27,806 nucleotides of DNA from CAILLO01 sp964579735 (GTDB lineage: Bacteria; Bacillota; Clostridia; Saccharofermentanales; UBA5734). A program made the translations under genes and the position numbers. The stretch spans positions 1-27,806 of the forward strand of contig CAZOHH010000032.1 in the NCBI GenBank assembly GCA_964579735.1. The letters run 5' to 3'. Shown piece after piece: positions 7,020 through 15,780 of this stretch. The notes under the pieces were generated by a model. That model did no database searches. It saw only the letters and a program-made list of their open reading frames with translations, and was not told where the DNA came from. Positions within the stretch are counted from its first letter, which is position 1, and each line of letters starts with the position of its first letter.

Positions 7020-7973
7020 ATGAATGAATCCGACATTTCCTCCATCTTTCTGGTTCTCATCGTCCTCGAGGCCCTATGGTGGATCGTATGGGTCGGGCTC
7101 GCGTTCTCCCGCAAGATCTATGCGAACGCCGTCTTTCTAGTCGTGACCGGTCTCCTCTGGGGTGCGCTCGCCACCGTGGGTCTGGTCGGACTCCCGGCAG
7201 GATTCTCCGTGATTCTGCTCGTGGCGTGCCTCGTCGTCCCGTTCCTGCTGCTCCCCGGGATGGTCACCATCATCACCGAGTACCAGCGCGGTGTCCTGTT
7301 CCGCTTCGGCAAGCTCGTCAGCGAGCTTCAGCCCGGCCTCAACATCATCTTCCCGTTCGGCATCGACCGCGTGGTCAAGATCGACCTTCGTACCTTCACC
7401 ATCGACGTCTCCAAGCAGGAAGTGATCACCAAGGACAACATCCCCGTCAACGTCGACGCGGTGGTCTACTTCAACGTCTTCTCCTCGACCCTCGCCGTCA
7501 CCAAGGTCGCCAACTATACGCTGAGCACGACGCTGCTCGGCCAGACCACCCTTCGCTCCATCCTCGGCCAGCACGATCTGGACGAGATCCTCTCGAAGCG
7601 CTCCGAACTGAACAAGCTTCTCACCGACCTGCTCGACCGCGACACCGACCCGTGGGGCATCAAGGTCACGGCCGTGGAGATCAAGAGCATCGAGATCCCC
7701 GACTCCATGAAGCGCGCCATGGCCAAGCAGGCCGAGGCAGAGCGCGAGCGCCGTGCCAAGGTCATCGCCGCCGACGGTGAATTCCAGGCGTCCGAGAAGC
7801 TGGCCCAGGCCGCCGCCATCATCGCGACGCAGCCGGCCTCCCTGCAGTTGCGCTACATGCAGACCCTTACGGAAATCGCCGTCGAGAAGAACTCCACCAT
7901 CATCTTCCCGCTGCCCATCGACCTGATCACCATGTTCCTCAACAAGCCCAAGGACGAGGGCGGGAAAGGCTGA
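7020..7973 (+). CDS. Slipin/stomatin-like SPFH membrane protein
   Basis: A 317-residue SPFH-domain protein. Three hydrophobic segments (about residues 9-29, 37-58 and 62-78) precede the SPFH domain, which starts at ITEYQRGVLFRFGKL (about 84-98) and includes DLRTFTIDVSKQEVITKDNIPVNVDA. A C-terminal helical region with AKQAEAERERRAKVIAADGE (about 240-260) would form coiled-coil oligomers. Slipins organise membrane microdomains and often scaffold proteases. The ATG at 7020 has AAGGAGG 8 bases upstream; an in-frame upstream start at 6951 lies in the promoter and is not used. The two extra N-terminal hydrophobic segments are more than a simple slipin has. No NfeD-type partner is adjacent. Confidence 0.9.
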   Translation: MNESDISSIFLVLIVLEALWWIVWVGLAFSRKIYANAVFLVVTGLLWGALATVGLVGLPAGFSVILLVACLVVPFLLLPGMVTIITEYQRGVLFRFGKLVSELQPGLNIIFPFGIDRVVKIDLRTFTIDVSKQEVITKDNIPVNVDAVVYFNVFSSTLAVTKVANYTLSTTLLGQTTLRSILGQHDLDEILSKRSELNKLLTDLLDRDTDPWGIKVTAVEIKSIEIPDSMKRAMAKQAEAERERRAKVIAADGEFQASEKLAQAAAIIATQPASLQLRYMQTLTEIAVEKNSTIIFPLPIDLITMFLNKPKDEGGKG

Positions 7974-8006
7974 TTCCAGCGGACCTAGCCTGAACGTTCC
8001 CAAAGA

Positions 8007-8045
8007 AGCCCTGTCCGGTCATTCCGAACAGGGCCTCTCCATTTC
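8007..8045. terminator. Convergent hairpin between slipin and iorB
   Basis: GCCCTGT (8008-8014) pairs with ACAGGGC (8028-8034), and CGG/CCG inside extends the stem around a 5-base loop. It lies between the plus-strand slipin stop and the minus-strand iorB stop. The tails are weak in both directions (CTCTCCATTTC on plus, TTCTTTGG on minus), so it may serve as a shared but inefficient terminator. Confidence 0.6.
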
Positions 8046-8072
8046 GAGATTTTCGTGTTGATTCGTCCGTTC

Positions 8073-8645
8073 CTACCCGACCTGGTCCAATCCTGCCTGG
8101 AAGGCCTTGAGATTGACGATTATGGTCTCCTTCTTGACGTTCTCTCGGATGACGGTCTCCCAGTCGATACCGGTGAGTCCCATCATCGAGACGAGAGCGC
8201 CGAAGAGCACGAGATTCATGGAACGGACGCTGCCAAGGTCCTTGGCGATACCCGTCGCGTTCACGATCGTGGTGTCCACCTTCGACTTCAGCTCTTCCAG
8301 GACGCCCTTGGGATAGATGACCTTCCCCGACAGAATGGGAGACGAGGGAAGCTCGAAGTCGTTGACGACCGTCCTGCCTTTCGGATTCAAGTAGGGCAGC
8401 CAGCGCAGGGCCTCCATCTTTTCGAAGGAGACGAGGATGTCGGCGCCGCCGATCTCGATCACGGGGGACTCGACCTTGTCTCCGAAACGGACCTGGGAGG
8501 ACACGGAGCCGCCACGCTGGCTCATCCCGTGGATCTCGCTCATCTTCACGTCGTATCCGGCCTGCATGAGGCCCGTCGTCAGGAGCTTGCTGGCGAGCAG
8601 GGTCCCCTGCCCTCCGACGCCGACCAGGAGGATGCTCTTAACCAT
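8073..8645 (-). CDS. iorB: Indolepyruvate ferredoxin oxidoreductase, beta subunit
   Basis: A 190-residue gamma-type domain subunit of 2-oxoacid:ferredoxin oxidoreductases. The family signature VGVGGQGTLLASKLL is at residues 8-22, followed by MSEIHGMSQRGGSVSSQVRFG. With IorA it oxidatively decarboxylates aryl (and in some organisms branched) 2-oxoacids to acyl-CoA, reducing ferredoxin. The ATG at 8645 has GGAGG about 9 bases upstream and overlaps the iorA end by 8 bases. It is the last gene of the buk-ptb-iorA-iorB unit, and a hairpin follows 30 bases after its stop. Specificity for indolepyruvate rather than other 2-oxoacids is inherited from the family name and not proven. Confidence 0.93.
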   Translation of the reverse strand: MVKSILLVGVGGQGTLLASKLLTTGLMQAGYDVKMSEIHGMSQRGGSVSSQVRFGDKVESPVIEIGGADILVSFEKMEALRWLPYLNPKGRTVVNDFELPSSPILSGKVIYPKGVLEELKSKVDTTIVNATGIAKDLGSVRSMNLVLFGALVSMMGLTGIDWETVIRENVKKETIIVNLKAFQAGLDQVG

Positions 8646-10434
8646 TCCTGCGGTCCTCCTTCACGATGGCTTCCGGCTTGCACACTTGCCTGCAAACGCC
8701 GCAGCCCACGCACTGTGCCGGATCGATATGGACCTTGTTCGTCGTGGCGTCGTACACCAGCGACGAACAGCCGGTGCGAAGACACATCCTGCATCCGATG
8801 CATTTCTCCTCGACCACGCGGCACTGGCTCTTGAACACGGTGGGGAACTCTGCCTTGTCCTGTTCCGTGAACTTCTTCAGGACGCAGGGCCAGCGGGTGA
8901 CGATCACACAGGGTTCGTCGAGCGAGTACGCCCAGTCGAAGGCGTTGCGAACTGCGGTCAGATCGTTCGGGTCGATCGAGACCAGGTGCTCGATGCCGCA
9001 GGCGCGGACCAGTGCCTCGATGTCGGCTTCTTTCGCCGGCTTGCCCTGCAACGTGAAGCCCGTTCCGGGGTTCTGCTGGTGCCCCGTCATGCCCGTGATG
9101 CGGTTGTCGAGGATCACGTTGATCGTGCGGCTGCCGTTGTAGACGACGTCGAGCAGGGAGTTGATGCCGGTGTGGAAGAACGTCGAGTCGCCCAGGACCG
9201 ACACGACGCGCCTCCGGTTGTCCGGAACCATGTCGAGTACCTGCTGGAAGCCATGCCCCGAGCTGATGCTGGAGCCCATGCAGACGTTGTAGTCCATGGC
9301 ATTGTACGGTTCCGCGAACGCGAGCGTGTAGCAGCCGATGTCGCCGGCGACGACCGTGTTCTTGCGCTTGCCGAGTTCATAGAAGAACCCGCGGTGCGGG
9401 CAGCCTGCGCACAGTGTCGGCGGGCGGGGCACGACGTTCTCGGGCGAAGGGTCGAGGTGCGGAAGCGTTTCGCCATACAGGGCCTTGCGCAGGACGTCCG
9501 GAGTCAGCTCGCCGTAGGGCGGGAAGACGGCCTTGCCGATGCAGGCGAATCCAAGCATTCGAACGTGTTCCTCGATGATCGGGTCGTTCTCCTCGACGAC
9601 ATAGACCTTCTCCACGCCGGTGCAGAATTCACGAATCCTCCCGTCGGGCAGCGGGAAGGTGAAGCCTAGCTTGAGGTAGGAAGCCTTTTCGCCGAAGACC
9701 TCACGGGCGAATCGGTACGCTGCGCCCGACGCGATGACGCCGACGGAACGGTCGTGCCATTCGATGAAGTTCAGCGGGGACTCGTTCGAATACTCCGCCA
9801 GCCGCACGGTCCTCTCCTCGACCTTCACGCGCATCTTCCTGGCGAAATCCGGGATGGTCATGTACTTCCGGACATCCTTCACGTAGGGCCGGATCGGAAC
9901 CTCTGTCCTCTCGCCGACCTCGACGATGCCCTTCGAGTGGCAGACCCGGGTCGTCATGCGCAGGAGCACGGGCGTGTCGAACGCCTCGCTCACGTCATAT
10001 GCGACCTTCATCATATCGAGCGACTCCTGGCTGTCCGAAGGCTCGAGCAGCGGAACCTTGGCAAATCGCGCGTACTGCCGGTTGTCCTGCTCGTTCTGCG
10101 AGGAGTGCTGGCCCGGTTCGTCCGCCGTGATCAGAACCATGCCGCCATTGGTCCCGATGTAGGCCATGGTGAAAAGCGGGTCCGCCGCGACGTTGACGCC
10201 GACGTGCTTCATCGCCGCCAGAGTGCGGGCGCCCGCGAAGGCGCCTCCCATCGCGGCTTCGAAGGCCACCTTCTCGTTGGGCGCCCACTCGGCGAGAATG
10301 TCGTCCTTGTACTCGGCGAGCGTCTCGAGGATCTCGGTGCTCGGCGTCCCCGGATATGCGGAGGCGTAACGAACACCGGCCTCCCAGGCTCCCCGAGCCA
10401 CCGCTTCGTTTCCCGTGAGCAGCATCTTCTTCAT
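8638..10434 (-). CDS. iorA: Indolepyruvate ferredoxin oxidoreductase, alpha subunit
   Basis: A 598-residue subunit of normal length. The N-terminal pyrimidine-binding domain carries GVRYASAYPGTPSTEI (about 20-35). The thiamine-diphosphate domain has CAGCPHRGFFYELG, GDIGCYTL, GDSTFFHTGINSLLD and the IOR hallmark ITGMTGHQQNPGTG. The C-terminus ends with a two-cluster ferredoxin domain: Cx2Cx2Cx4C near residue 545 and Cx2Cx2Cx3C near residue 572, for two 4Fe-4S clusters. Oxygen sensitivity is expected. The ATG overlaps the ptb stop by 4 bases, with AAGGGG 7 bases upstream. Sitting behind buk and ptb, it would supply acyl-CoA for ATP formation and reduced ferredoxin for hydrogenase or Rnf-type enzymes, which are not in the window. 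Confidence 0.96.
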   Translation of the reverse strand: MKKMLLTGNEAVARGAWEAGVRYASAYPGTPSTEILETLAEYKDDILAEWAPNEKVAFEAAMGGAFAGARTLAAMKHVGVNVAADPLFTMAYIGTNGGMVLITADEPGQHSSQNEQDNRQYARFAKVPLLEPSDSQESLDMMKVAYDVSEAFDTPVLLRMTTRVCHSKGIVEVGERTEVPIRPYVKDVRKYMTIPDFARKMRVKVEERTVRLAEYSNESPLNFIEWHDRSVGVIASGAAYRFAREVFGEKASYLKLGFTFPLPDGRIREFCTGVEKVYVVEENDPIIEEHVRMLGFACIGKAVFPPYGELTPDVLRKALYGETLPHLDPSPENVVPRPPTLCAGCPHRGFFYELGKRKNTVVAGDIGCYTLAFAEPYNAMDYNVCMGSSISSGHGFQQVLDMVPDNRRRVVSVLGDSTFFHTGINSLLDVVYNGSRTINVILDNRITGMTGHQQNPGTGFTLQGKPAKEADIEALVRACGIEHLVSIDPNDLTAVRNAFDWAYSLDEPCVIVTRWPCVLKKFTEQDKAEFPTVFKSQCRVVEEKCIGCRMCLRTGCSSLVYDATTNKVHIDPAQCVGCGVCRQVCKPEAIVKEDRRNG

Positions 10435-11342
10435 TCCATGACCCCTTTCTTGGCGAGGAAACAGGCCATGACGATGGAATTCATCTTGATTGCCGCGTCG
10501 TCGGCTCGCGAAACGAGCATGATCGGGTGCGTCGCGCCGATGATGACGCCTGCGGCGCTGATGTTCGCGTAATGCATCATCGTCTTGCTCCAGATGTTGC
10601 CCGCTTCAACGGAAGGGAACAGGAAGACGTCGGTCTTGCCTGCGATCCGGCTGACGATTCCCTTGTGCTTCGCCGCATTGGCGCTGACGGCTACGTCGAG
10701 CGAGACGGGACCTTCGATCGTGCCGTGGAACCCGGGGTCCGCCGTGAATTGGCGAGCCAGTTCGGCTGCTTCTACCGTGACGGGCATCTTGGGGCTGACG
10801 AGTTCGTTGGCGGCCAGGATGCCGATATAGGGGTGGTCGATGCCGAACCGCTTGAGGCAGTCGATCGCGTTCCAGAGGATATCCCGCTTCTCCTCCAGCG
10901 TAGGATTGATGGCGAGCCCTGTATCCGTCGCGAAAAGCAGTCGGTCGTCACGCGGAATCTCGAAGGCGGCCAGGTGGCTGAGGAGGCGACCTGTCCGGAG
11001 ACCTTTCTCCTTGTCCAGCGCGGCACGGAGATAGAGCGTTGAATTGACGAGTCCCTTGAAAAGGACCTGGGCCGTTCCTTCCCGTATCAGACCGACCGCG
11101 CGCTGGCACGCCATCGCATCGTCGGGCTCGTCGACGACACGAACGGTTTCGGCCACTCCGACCTTCTTCATGAGCGGACGCACCTTCTTCTCGTCCCCGA
11201 CCAGGATGAAGTCCGCGAATCCGCGGTCCATTGCGCCCTTCACGCTGAGGAGGACCTCCTCGTCCTGCGCGACGGCGACGCTGATGGTGAGCCTGGGGTG
11301 CTTGAGTACATCCTCTTCCATTTCCCTGAAGTGCCGGATCAT
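10431..11342 (-). CDS. ptb: Phosphate butyryltransferase (phosphotransacylase)
   Basis: Transfers an acyl group from CoA to phosphate. The 303-residue protein aligns throughout with clostridial Ptb: MIRHFREMEEDVLKHPRL start, VAVAQDEEVLLSVKGA, KGLVNSTLYLRAAL, GLRTGRLLSHLAAFE, NPKMPVTVEAAEL and AGKTDVFLFPSVEAGN. The start is chosen at 11342 because AGGAGG lies 8 bases upstream and the N-terminus then matches the family. ATGs at 11372 and 11429 are in frame, but 11429 lies inside buk. It overlaps iorA by 4 bases and sits 31 bases after buk. Substrate could be butyryl, isobutyryl, isovaleryl or arylacetyl; the window has no butyryl-CoA dehydrogenase genes, so butyrate is not the obvious one. Confidence 0.95.
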   Translation of the reverse strand: MIRHFREMEEDVLKHPRLTISVAVAQDEEVLLSVKGAMDRGFADFILVGDEKKVRPLMKKVGVAETVRVVDEPDDAMACQRAVGLIREGTAQVLFKGLVNSTLYLRAALDKEKGLRTGRLLSHLAAFEIPRDDRLLFATDTGLAINPTLEEKRDILWNAIDCLKRFGIDHPYIGILAANELVSPKMPVTVEAAELARQFTADPGFHGTIEGPVSLDVAVSANAAKHKGIVSRIAGKTDVFLFPSVEAGNIWSKTMMHYANISAAGVIIGATHPIMLVSRADDAAIKMNSIVMACFLAKKGVME

Positions 11343-11373
11343 CGTCGAAGCCTCCTGTTCGGTGCGTTCCATG

Positions 11374-12435
11374 TCAGTATCCCCTTGCTTCCTCTTCGCC
11401 ACGCAGAACACGGAAAGCCCCGGCGGCAAGCGATTCCAGTTCCTCCTCCCCTGGATGCAGCACGACCTGCGCGAGGAAGGACACGCGGTCCACGATGTCG
11501 CGGACGAGGATTTCCGAGCGGGCGAGTCCTCCCGTGATCACGATCCGGTCGATGTCGCCACGGAGCACGGTCGCCATGGCGCCGATTTCCTTGGCGGTCT
11601 GGTAGGCCATGGCCTGGAGGACGAGTCCGGCCGTCCCGTCTCCGTCGGCGGCCCGTTTCTCCGCTTCCCGCGCGTCCCGCGTACCGAGATATGCGTACAT
11701 GCCGCCTTCGCCGGAAATCCTCCGGAGCAGTTCCTTCCGAGTGTATCCGCCAGAGAAGCACAGATCGGTGAGAGCGAGCGTGGGCAGCCCTCCGCAGCGG
11801 TCAGGTGAAAACGGACCTTCCGACGTGGCGTCGTTGACATCGATCATCCGGCCGTTGCGGTGCGCGGTCACGGAAATGCCCGTACCGAGGTGAACCACGA
11901 TCAGGTTCAGTTCGTCGTATCGTTTTCCAAGGTCCGAGGAAACCCTGCGGGCGACGGCCTTGCAGTTCAGTGCATGAGAGCGGCTGAGACGCGGGAGTTC
12001 GGGCAAGCCCGACAATCTCGCGACAGGCTCCATCTCGTCCGTGACGACCGGATCCACCACGAAGGACGGGATTCCAGTCCTTTCTGCAAAGGCGTGGGCG
12101 AGCGGGGCTCCGAGGTTGGAGGCGTGCGTTCCGAATCTGGCAGATTCCAGGTCGGAAAGAAGCGCATCGTCCACGCGATAGGTTCCGCCGGGTATGGGTT
12201 TCAGCAGTCCCCCGCGACCGACCGTTGCGGAAAGGGATTCAATGGCGATTCCATTGTCCTCGAGAAAGCGCTCGATGAGGGAGAGTCTGTACGGCAACTG
12301 CGTCATCAGGGAATCGTAAGGCTTGAGGTCTTCCCCCTGGTGCTCGAAGGTGCTTTTCAGGATGAGACGGTCCTCATCGAATACCGCGATCTTGGTCGAT
12401 GTGGCACCGGGATTGATGGCAAGGACTCGGAACAT
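11374..12435 (-). CDS. buk: Butyrate kinase (short/branched-chain acid kinase)
   Basis: ASKHA-fold acid kinase that makes ATP from acyl-phosphate. The 353-residue protein shows LAINPGATSTKIAVF (residues 5-19), the adenosine-binding HLGTGISV, a CGGLPTLALTDLCFSGGYT segment and a late ITGGLARS motif, all typical of butyrate kinases (about 355 residues). The ATG at 12435 has AGGAGG close upstream and matches the family N-terminus; an in-frame GTG or ATG further up would add an unmatched tail. First gene of the operon, preceded by an extended -10 promoter. With ptb it forms the usual ATP-yielding pair. Confidence 0.95.
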   Translation of the reverse strand: MFRVLAINPGATSTKIAVFDEDRLILKSTFEHQGEDLKPYDSLMTQLPYRLSLIERFLEDNGIAIESLSATVGRGGLLKPIPGGTYRVDDALLSDLESARFGTHASNLGAPLAHAFAERTGIPSFVVDPVVTDEMEPVARLSGLPELPRLSRSHALNCKAVARRVSSDLGKRYDELNLIVVHLGTGISVTAHRNGRMIDVNDATSEGPFSPDRCGGLPTLALTDLCFSGGYTRKELLRRISGEGGMYAYLGTRDAREAEKRAADGDGTAGLVLQAMAYQTAKEIGAMATVLRGDIDRIVITGGLARSEILVRDIVDRVSFLAQVVLHPGEEELESLAAGAFRVLRGEEEARGY

Positions 12436-12470
12436 GCTGCCTCCTGTAAGAAAAAGGGTCAATTCCGCCT

Positions 12471-12499
12471 ATTCTAGCACAAGAAAAGGCTTTGGACAC
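12471..12499 (-). promoter_or_regulatory. Extended -10 promoter of buk operon
   Basis: TAGAAT (12476-12471) preceded by TG and one base, with only a poor -35 (TGTCCA) 17 bases upstream. The resulting leader to the buk ATG is about 30 bases and contains AGGAGG. Confidence 0.55.
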
Positions 12500-12597
12500 C
12501 CCGAAATCGAACCGAAGAAAACCCTCGATGCCGAAGGGTCTGGGGACCGCGAAACTCGCGATCCCGACTGGCTGCCAGAGTCGGGGACAAATCACGC

Positions 12598-12632
12598 AAA
12601 AAGAATCCCCGAGGGTTCGCCCCCGGGGATTC
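12598..12632 (-). terminator. Intrinsic terminator of xylA
   Basis: GAATCCCCG pairs with CGGGGATTC (12632-12624 with 12611-12603), extended inside by GGG/CCC around a CGAA loop and followed on the minus strand by TTTTT (12602-12598). It lies 54 bases after the xylA stop. A second, weaker hairpin (ACCCT/AGGGT, 12539-12521, then TTTT) could back it up before the buk promoter. Confidence 0.88.
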
Positions 12633-12685
12633 CTTCGGTTCGTGGCGGTTCGGAGGTGCGGCTCCGACTGGAGTCGCGGACTCCC

Positions 12686-14005
<1,320 letters not shown>

Positions 14006-14057
14006 ATCGAACCTCCTTGCGGCGGGACGGCCGCGGTCGAGTGGATGTCATGGCACT

Positions 14058-14086
14058 ATATTAAATGATATTACAAAGTTTGTGAA
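14058..14086 (-). promoter_or_regulatory. Promoter of xylA
   Basis: TTCACA (14086-14081) and TAATAT (14063-14058) with a 17-base spacer, in a locally AT-rich patch that contrasts with its surroundings. No convincing operator dyad for a xylose repressor was found around it. Confidence 0.55.
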
Positions 14087-14143
14087 GTGGTTTCAGCAGA
14101 TCCACACGGTTCGGCAAGTGGAACAATGGTTTTCGTGCACAAC

Positions 14144-14806
14144 TTACAAAAGCACTGATGGAAGACACTTCACGACGTCCTCCAACCGGTCCACCAGCGG
14201 CACGCCGCAACCTTCAAGCCGGCTCCGGTTCTGATGCCCTCCGGTGAATAGAACGCATCCGCAGCCGAGGGCGCGCGCGACCTCGCAGTCGTGCAGCGTG
14301 TCGCCGACGAGGAGGGTCCGGTCCGAATCCGCACCAAGGCGGTCGATGAGAAGTCTGCCGACGTCGGTCTTGCCGTGTGCGTTCTTGTTGTCGAGCCCTG
14401 CGATGTCAAAGAATCGTTCGCGGATGCCGAATCGACGCAAGGCTTCGTCGAGGAAACCCAGGTGCGAGGCGGACAGAACGGACTGGATGCAGCCCAGACC
14501 GGCCAGACGGTCGAGGATTTCGATTGCACCGGGTTGGAGGCGGCATTCGCCGATCGCGGCTTCGTACTCCGCCACGTACTCCGCCGACAGCACATCGAAT
14601 TCCTCTTTGTCGAAATCGAAGCCGATGGAGGCGTAATACGCGCTGACGGGGAACCCGAAGGAGGCCAGATAGGATTCGCGGGTCAGGAGCGGGAGTCCTC
14701 GACGAGCCAGAAGGACGTTGGCGGAACGGACGGCGAGCCAGAGATCATCGAGCAGCGTGCCGTTCCAGTCCCAGAGAACATGGACAGGTTGAATCGCACC
14801 CGTCAT
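14144..14806 (-). CDS. HAD-superfamily hydrolase with DxN motif I
   Basis: A 220-residue haloacid dehalogenase-like protein with an alpha-helical cap (about residues 25-85), similar in layout to phosphoglycolate phosphatase. Motif I is LWDWNGTLLDD with nucleophile D13; motif II is the Ser of LSASH; the Lys of motif III is in AHGKTD; motif IV is VGDTLHDCEVA. The position two after the nucleophile is Asn (N15) where phosphatases normally have the acid/base Asp. The ATG at 14806 has GGAGGG 8 bases upstream; the ATG at 14839 has no such site. Monocistronic, ending 138 bases before xylA. Substrate unknown. Confidence 0.88.
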   Translation of the reverse strand: MTGAIQPVHVLWDWNGTLLDDLWLAVRSANVLLARRGLPLLTRESYLASFGFPVSAYYASIGFDFDKEEFDVLSAEYVAEYEAAIGECRLQPGAIEILDRLAGLGCIQSVLSASHLGFLDEALRRFGIRERFFDIAGLDNKNAHGKTDVGRLLIDRLGADSDRTLLVGDTLHDCEVARALGCGCVLFTGGHQNRSRLEGCGVPLVDRLEDVVKCLPSVLL

Positions 14807-14845
14807 GCCGTTCTCCCTCCCATCAAGCCTCATTCCCATCCATTC

Positions 14846-14874
14846 ATCGTAGCCGTCGAGGGTACGATGCGCAA
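14846..14874 (-). promoter_or_regulatory. Possible promoter of the HAD gene
   Basis: TTGCGC (14874-14869) and TACGAT (14851-14846) with a 17-base spacer, 40 bases before the chosen ATG. Both hexamers are imperfect. Confidence 0.35.
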
Positions 14875-14903
14875 GTCTTGGCGCTTCGAAGAACTACCGG
14901 ACA

Positions 14904-14933
14904 TTGACTTTCCAGGATGTTCGAACCTATGAT
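14904..14933 (+). promoter_or_regulatory. Promoter of the exported-protein cassette
   Basis: TTGACT (14904-14909) and TATGAT (14928-14933) separated by 18 bases, 43 bases before the ATG at 14977. Both hexamers are one base from consensus. Confidence 0.65.
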
Positions 14934-14976
14934 GAACTTGTCATGAAGTGCTTCCATGCTACACGGAGGGGACGAA

Positions 14977-15537
14977 ATGAAACGGTGGCTCGTGTCGCTC
15001 GCGGTCCTATTCTCGGTTCTGACCTTCTCCCTTGCCGGTACCCACGCCGGGGTGATCACCTATTCCTTCGAGTCCATCGTCATCACCGGTGCAAGGACCT
15101 TCCAGGTGGAGATTCCCATCGCACCGGCCGCAGGTTCCCCGCTCGAAGGCCTCTCGGCTGGAGAAACGCTCACCCTGTACATGGGCGACATCACCCTCAC
15201 GAACGAGGGGGGAGCCGTCTCGAGTCCCTCCATGGTCCTCGTTGCGACCCGGAGCGACGGCACGGACGCCTTCCGATACGTCATCAACAGCTACGGCAAT
15301 TCCAGCGGCAGCGAAACGTGGAGTTTCTCCCGGCACATCCAGATCGACCCGGAGGTCGGAATCGTCAAGAACTTCGATCTCGGCAAACTGGAAATGACCG
15401 TCATGCACGATGCCGGGTCCGGGACCTGGAGCTTCGTCGATGAAACCGGCACGAAGATGCCCGCCCTCGACGGCACGTTCCAGGAAGAGACGGGGCTCTC
15501 CATCGTGATCTCCGCTTTCGGCGGAATCGGAGCGTAG
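14977..15537 (+). CDS. Exported protein of unknown function
   Basis: A 186-residue protein I do not recognise. Residues 1 to about 26 form a clear signal peptide (MKRWL basic start, hydrophobic core LAVLFSVLTFSLA, THA cleavage site). The mature part is Cys-free, rich in Thr, Ser and Gly with alternating polar and hydrophobic residues, so probably all-beta (for example ITYSFESIVITGARTFQVEI and SFSRHIQIDP). It ends in FGGIGA with no anchor. The ATG at 14977 has GGAGG 7 bases upstream; the in-frame ATG at 14956 lacks one. Three bases separate its stop from the next start, so the two are co-translated. Likely secreted or wall-associated. Confidence 0.75.
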   Translation: MKRWLVSLAVLFSVLTFSLAGTHAGVITYSFESIVITGARTFQVEIPIAPAAGSPLEGLSAGETLTLYMGDITLTNEGGAVSSPSMVLVATRSDGTDAFRYVINSYGNSSGSETWSFSRHIQIDPEVGIVKNFDLGKLEMTVMHDAGSGTWSFVDETGTKMPALDGTFQEETGLSIVISAFGGIGA

Positions 15538-15540
15538 GCC

Positions 15541-15768
15541 GTGAGAAGGGGCCTTGCCTCGCACCTGGCGTTCATCGCACTCTTCGCACTGCTTCTCGCG
15601 ACCGGTCTTTCGGTGGGCTGCGGCAACGCACGCGCGATCTCCGTTCCGACCGGTTCGCTTACCGGAGCGCCGACCTCCGGTTCCACGGCGACTCCGCTTC
15701 CCATCACGCTGTCTTCCGAAGCGCTTCTCGAATCCTTGTCGGCTGCCATCAAGAGCGCATTCAAATAA
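15541..15768 (+). CDS. Small exported, lipoprotein-like protein
   Basis: A 75-residue protein starting at GTG, 3 bases after the previous stop. It has a basic N-terminus, a hydrophobic core (AFIALFALLLATGL) and a Cys at residue 27 in the context LSVGCGN. This resembles a lipobox but lacks Leu at -3, so lipidation is uncertain. A Ser/Thr/Pro/Gly spacer (about 33-55) is followed by a short amphipathic helix (SSEALLESLSAAIKSAF) at the end. No family recognised. The ribosome-binding site is poor, which fits coupling to the upstream gene. Function unknown; it may anchor or accompany the preceding exported protein. Confidence 0.55.
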   Translation: MRRGLASHLAFIALFALLLATGLSVGCGNARAISVPTGSLTGAPTSGSTATPLPITLSSEALLESLSAAIKSAFK

Positions 15769-15780
15769 GGGGGTATACCC

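Noticed and set aside
11343..11429. Longer N-terminus for ptb from 11372 or 11429
   Set aside because: The 11342 start has the best ribosome-binding site and matches clostridial Ptb from its first residue; 11429 lies within buk.
12563..12585. Hairpin CCCGACT/AGTCGGG between the xylA terminator and the buk promoter
   Set aside because: 7-bp stem with a 9-base loop and no T-run on either strand; upstream of the buk -10, so not a leader element. No function can be assigned.
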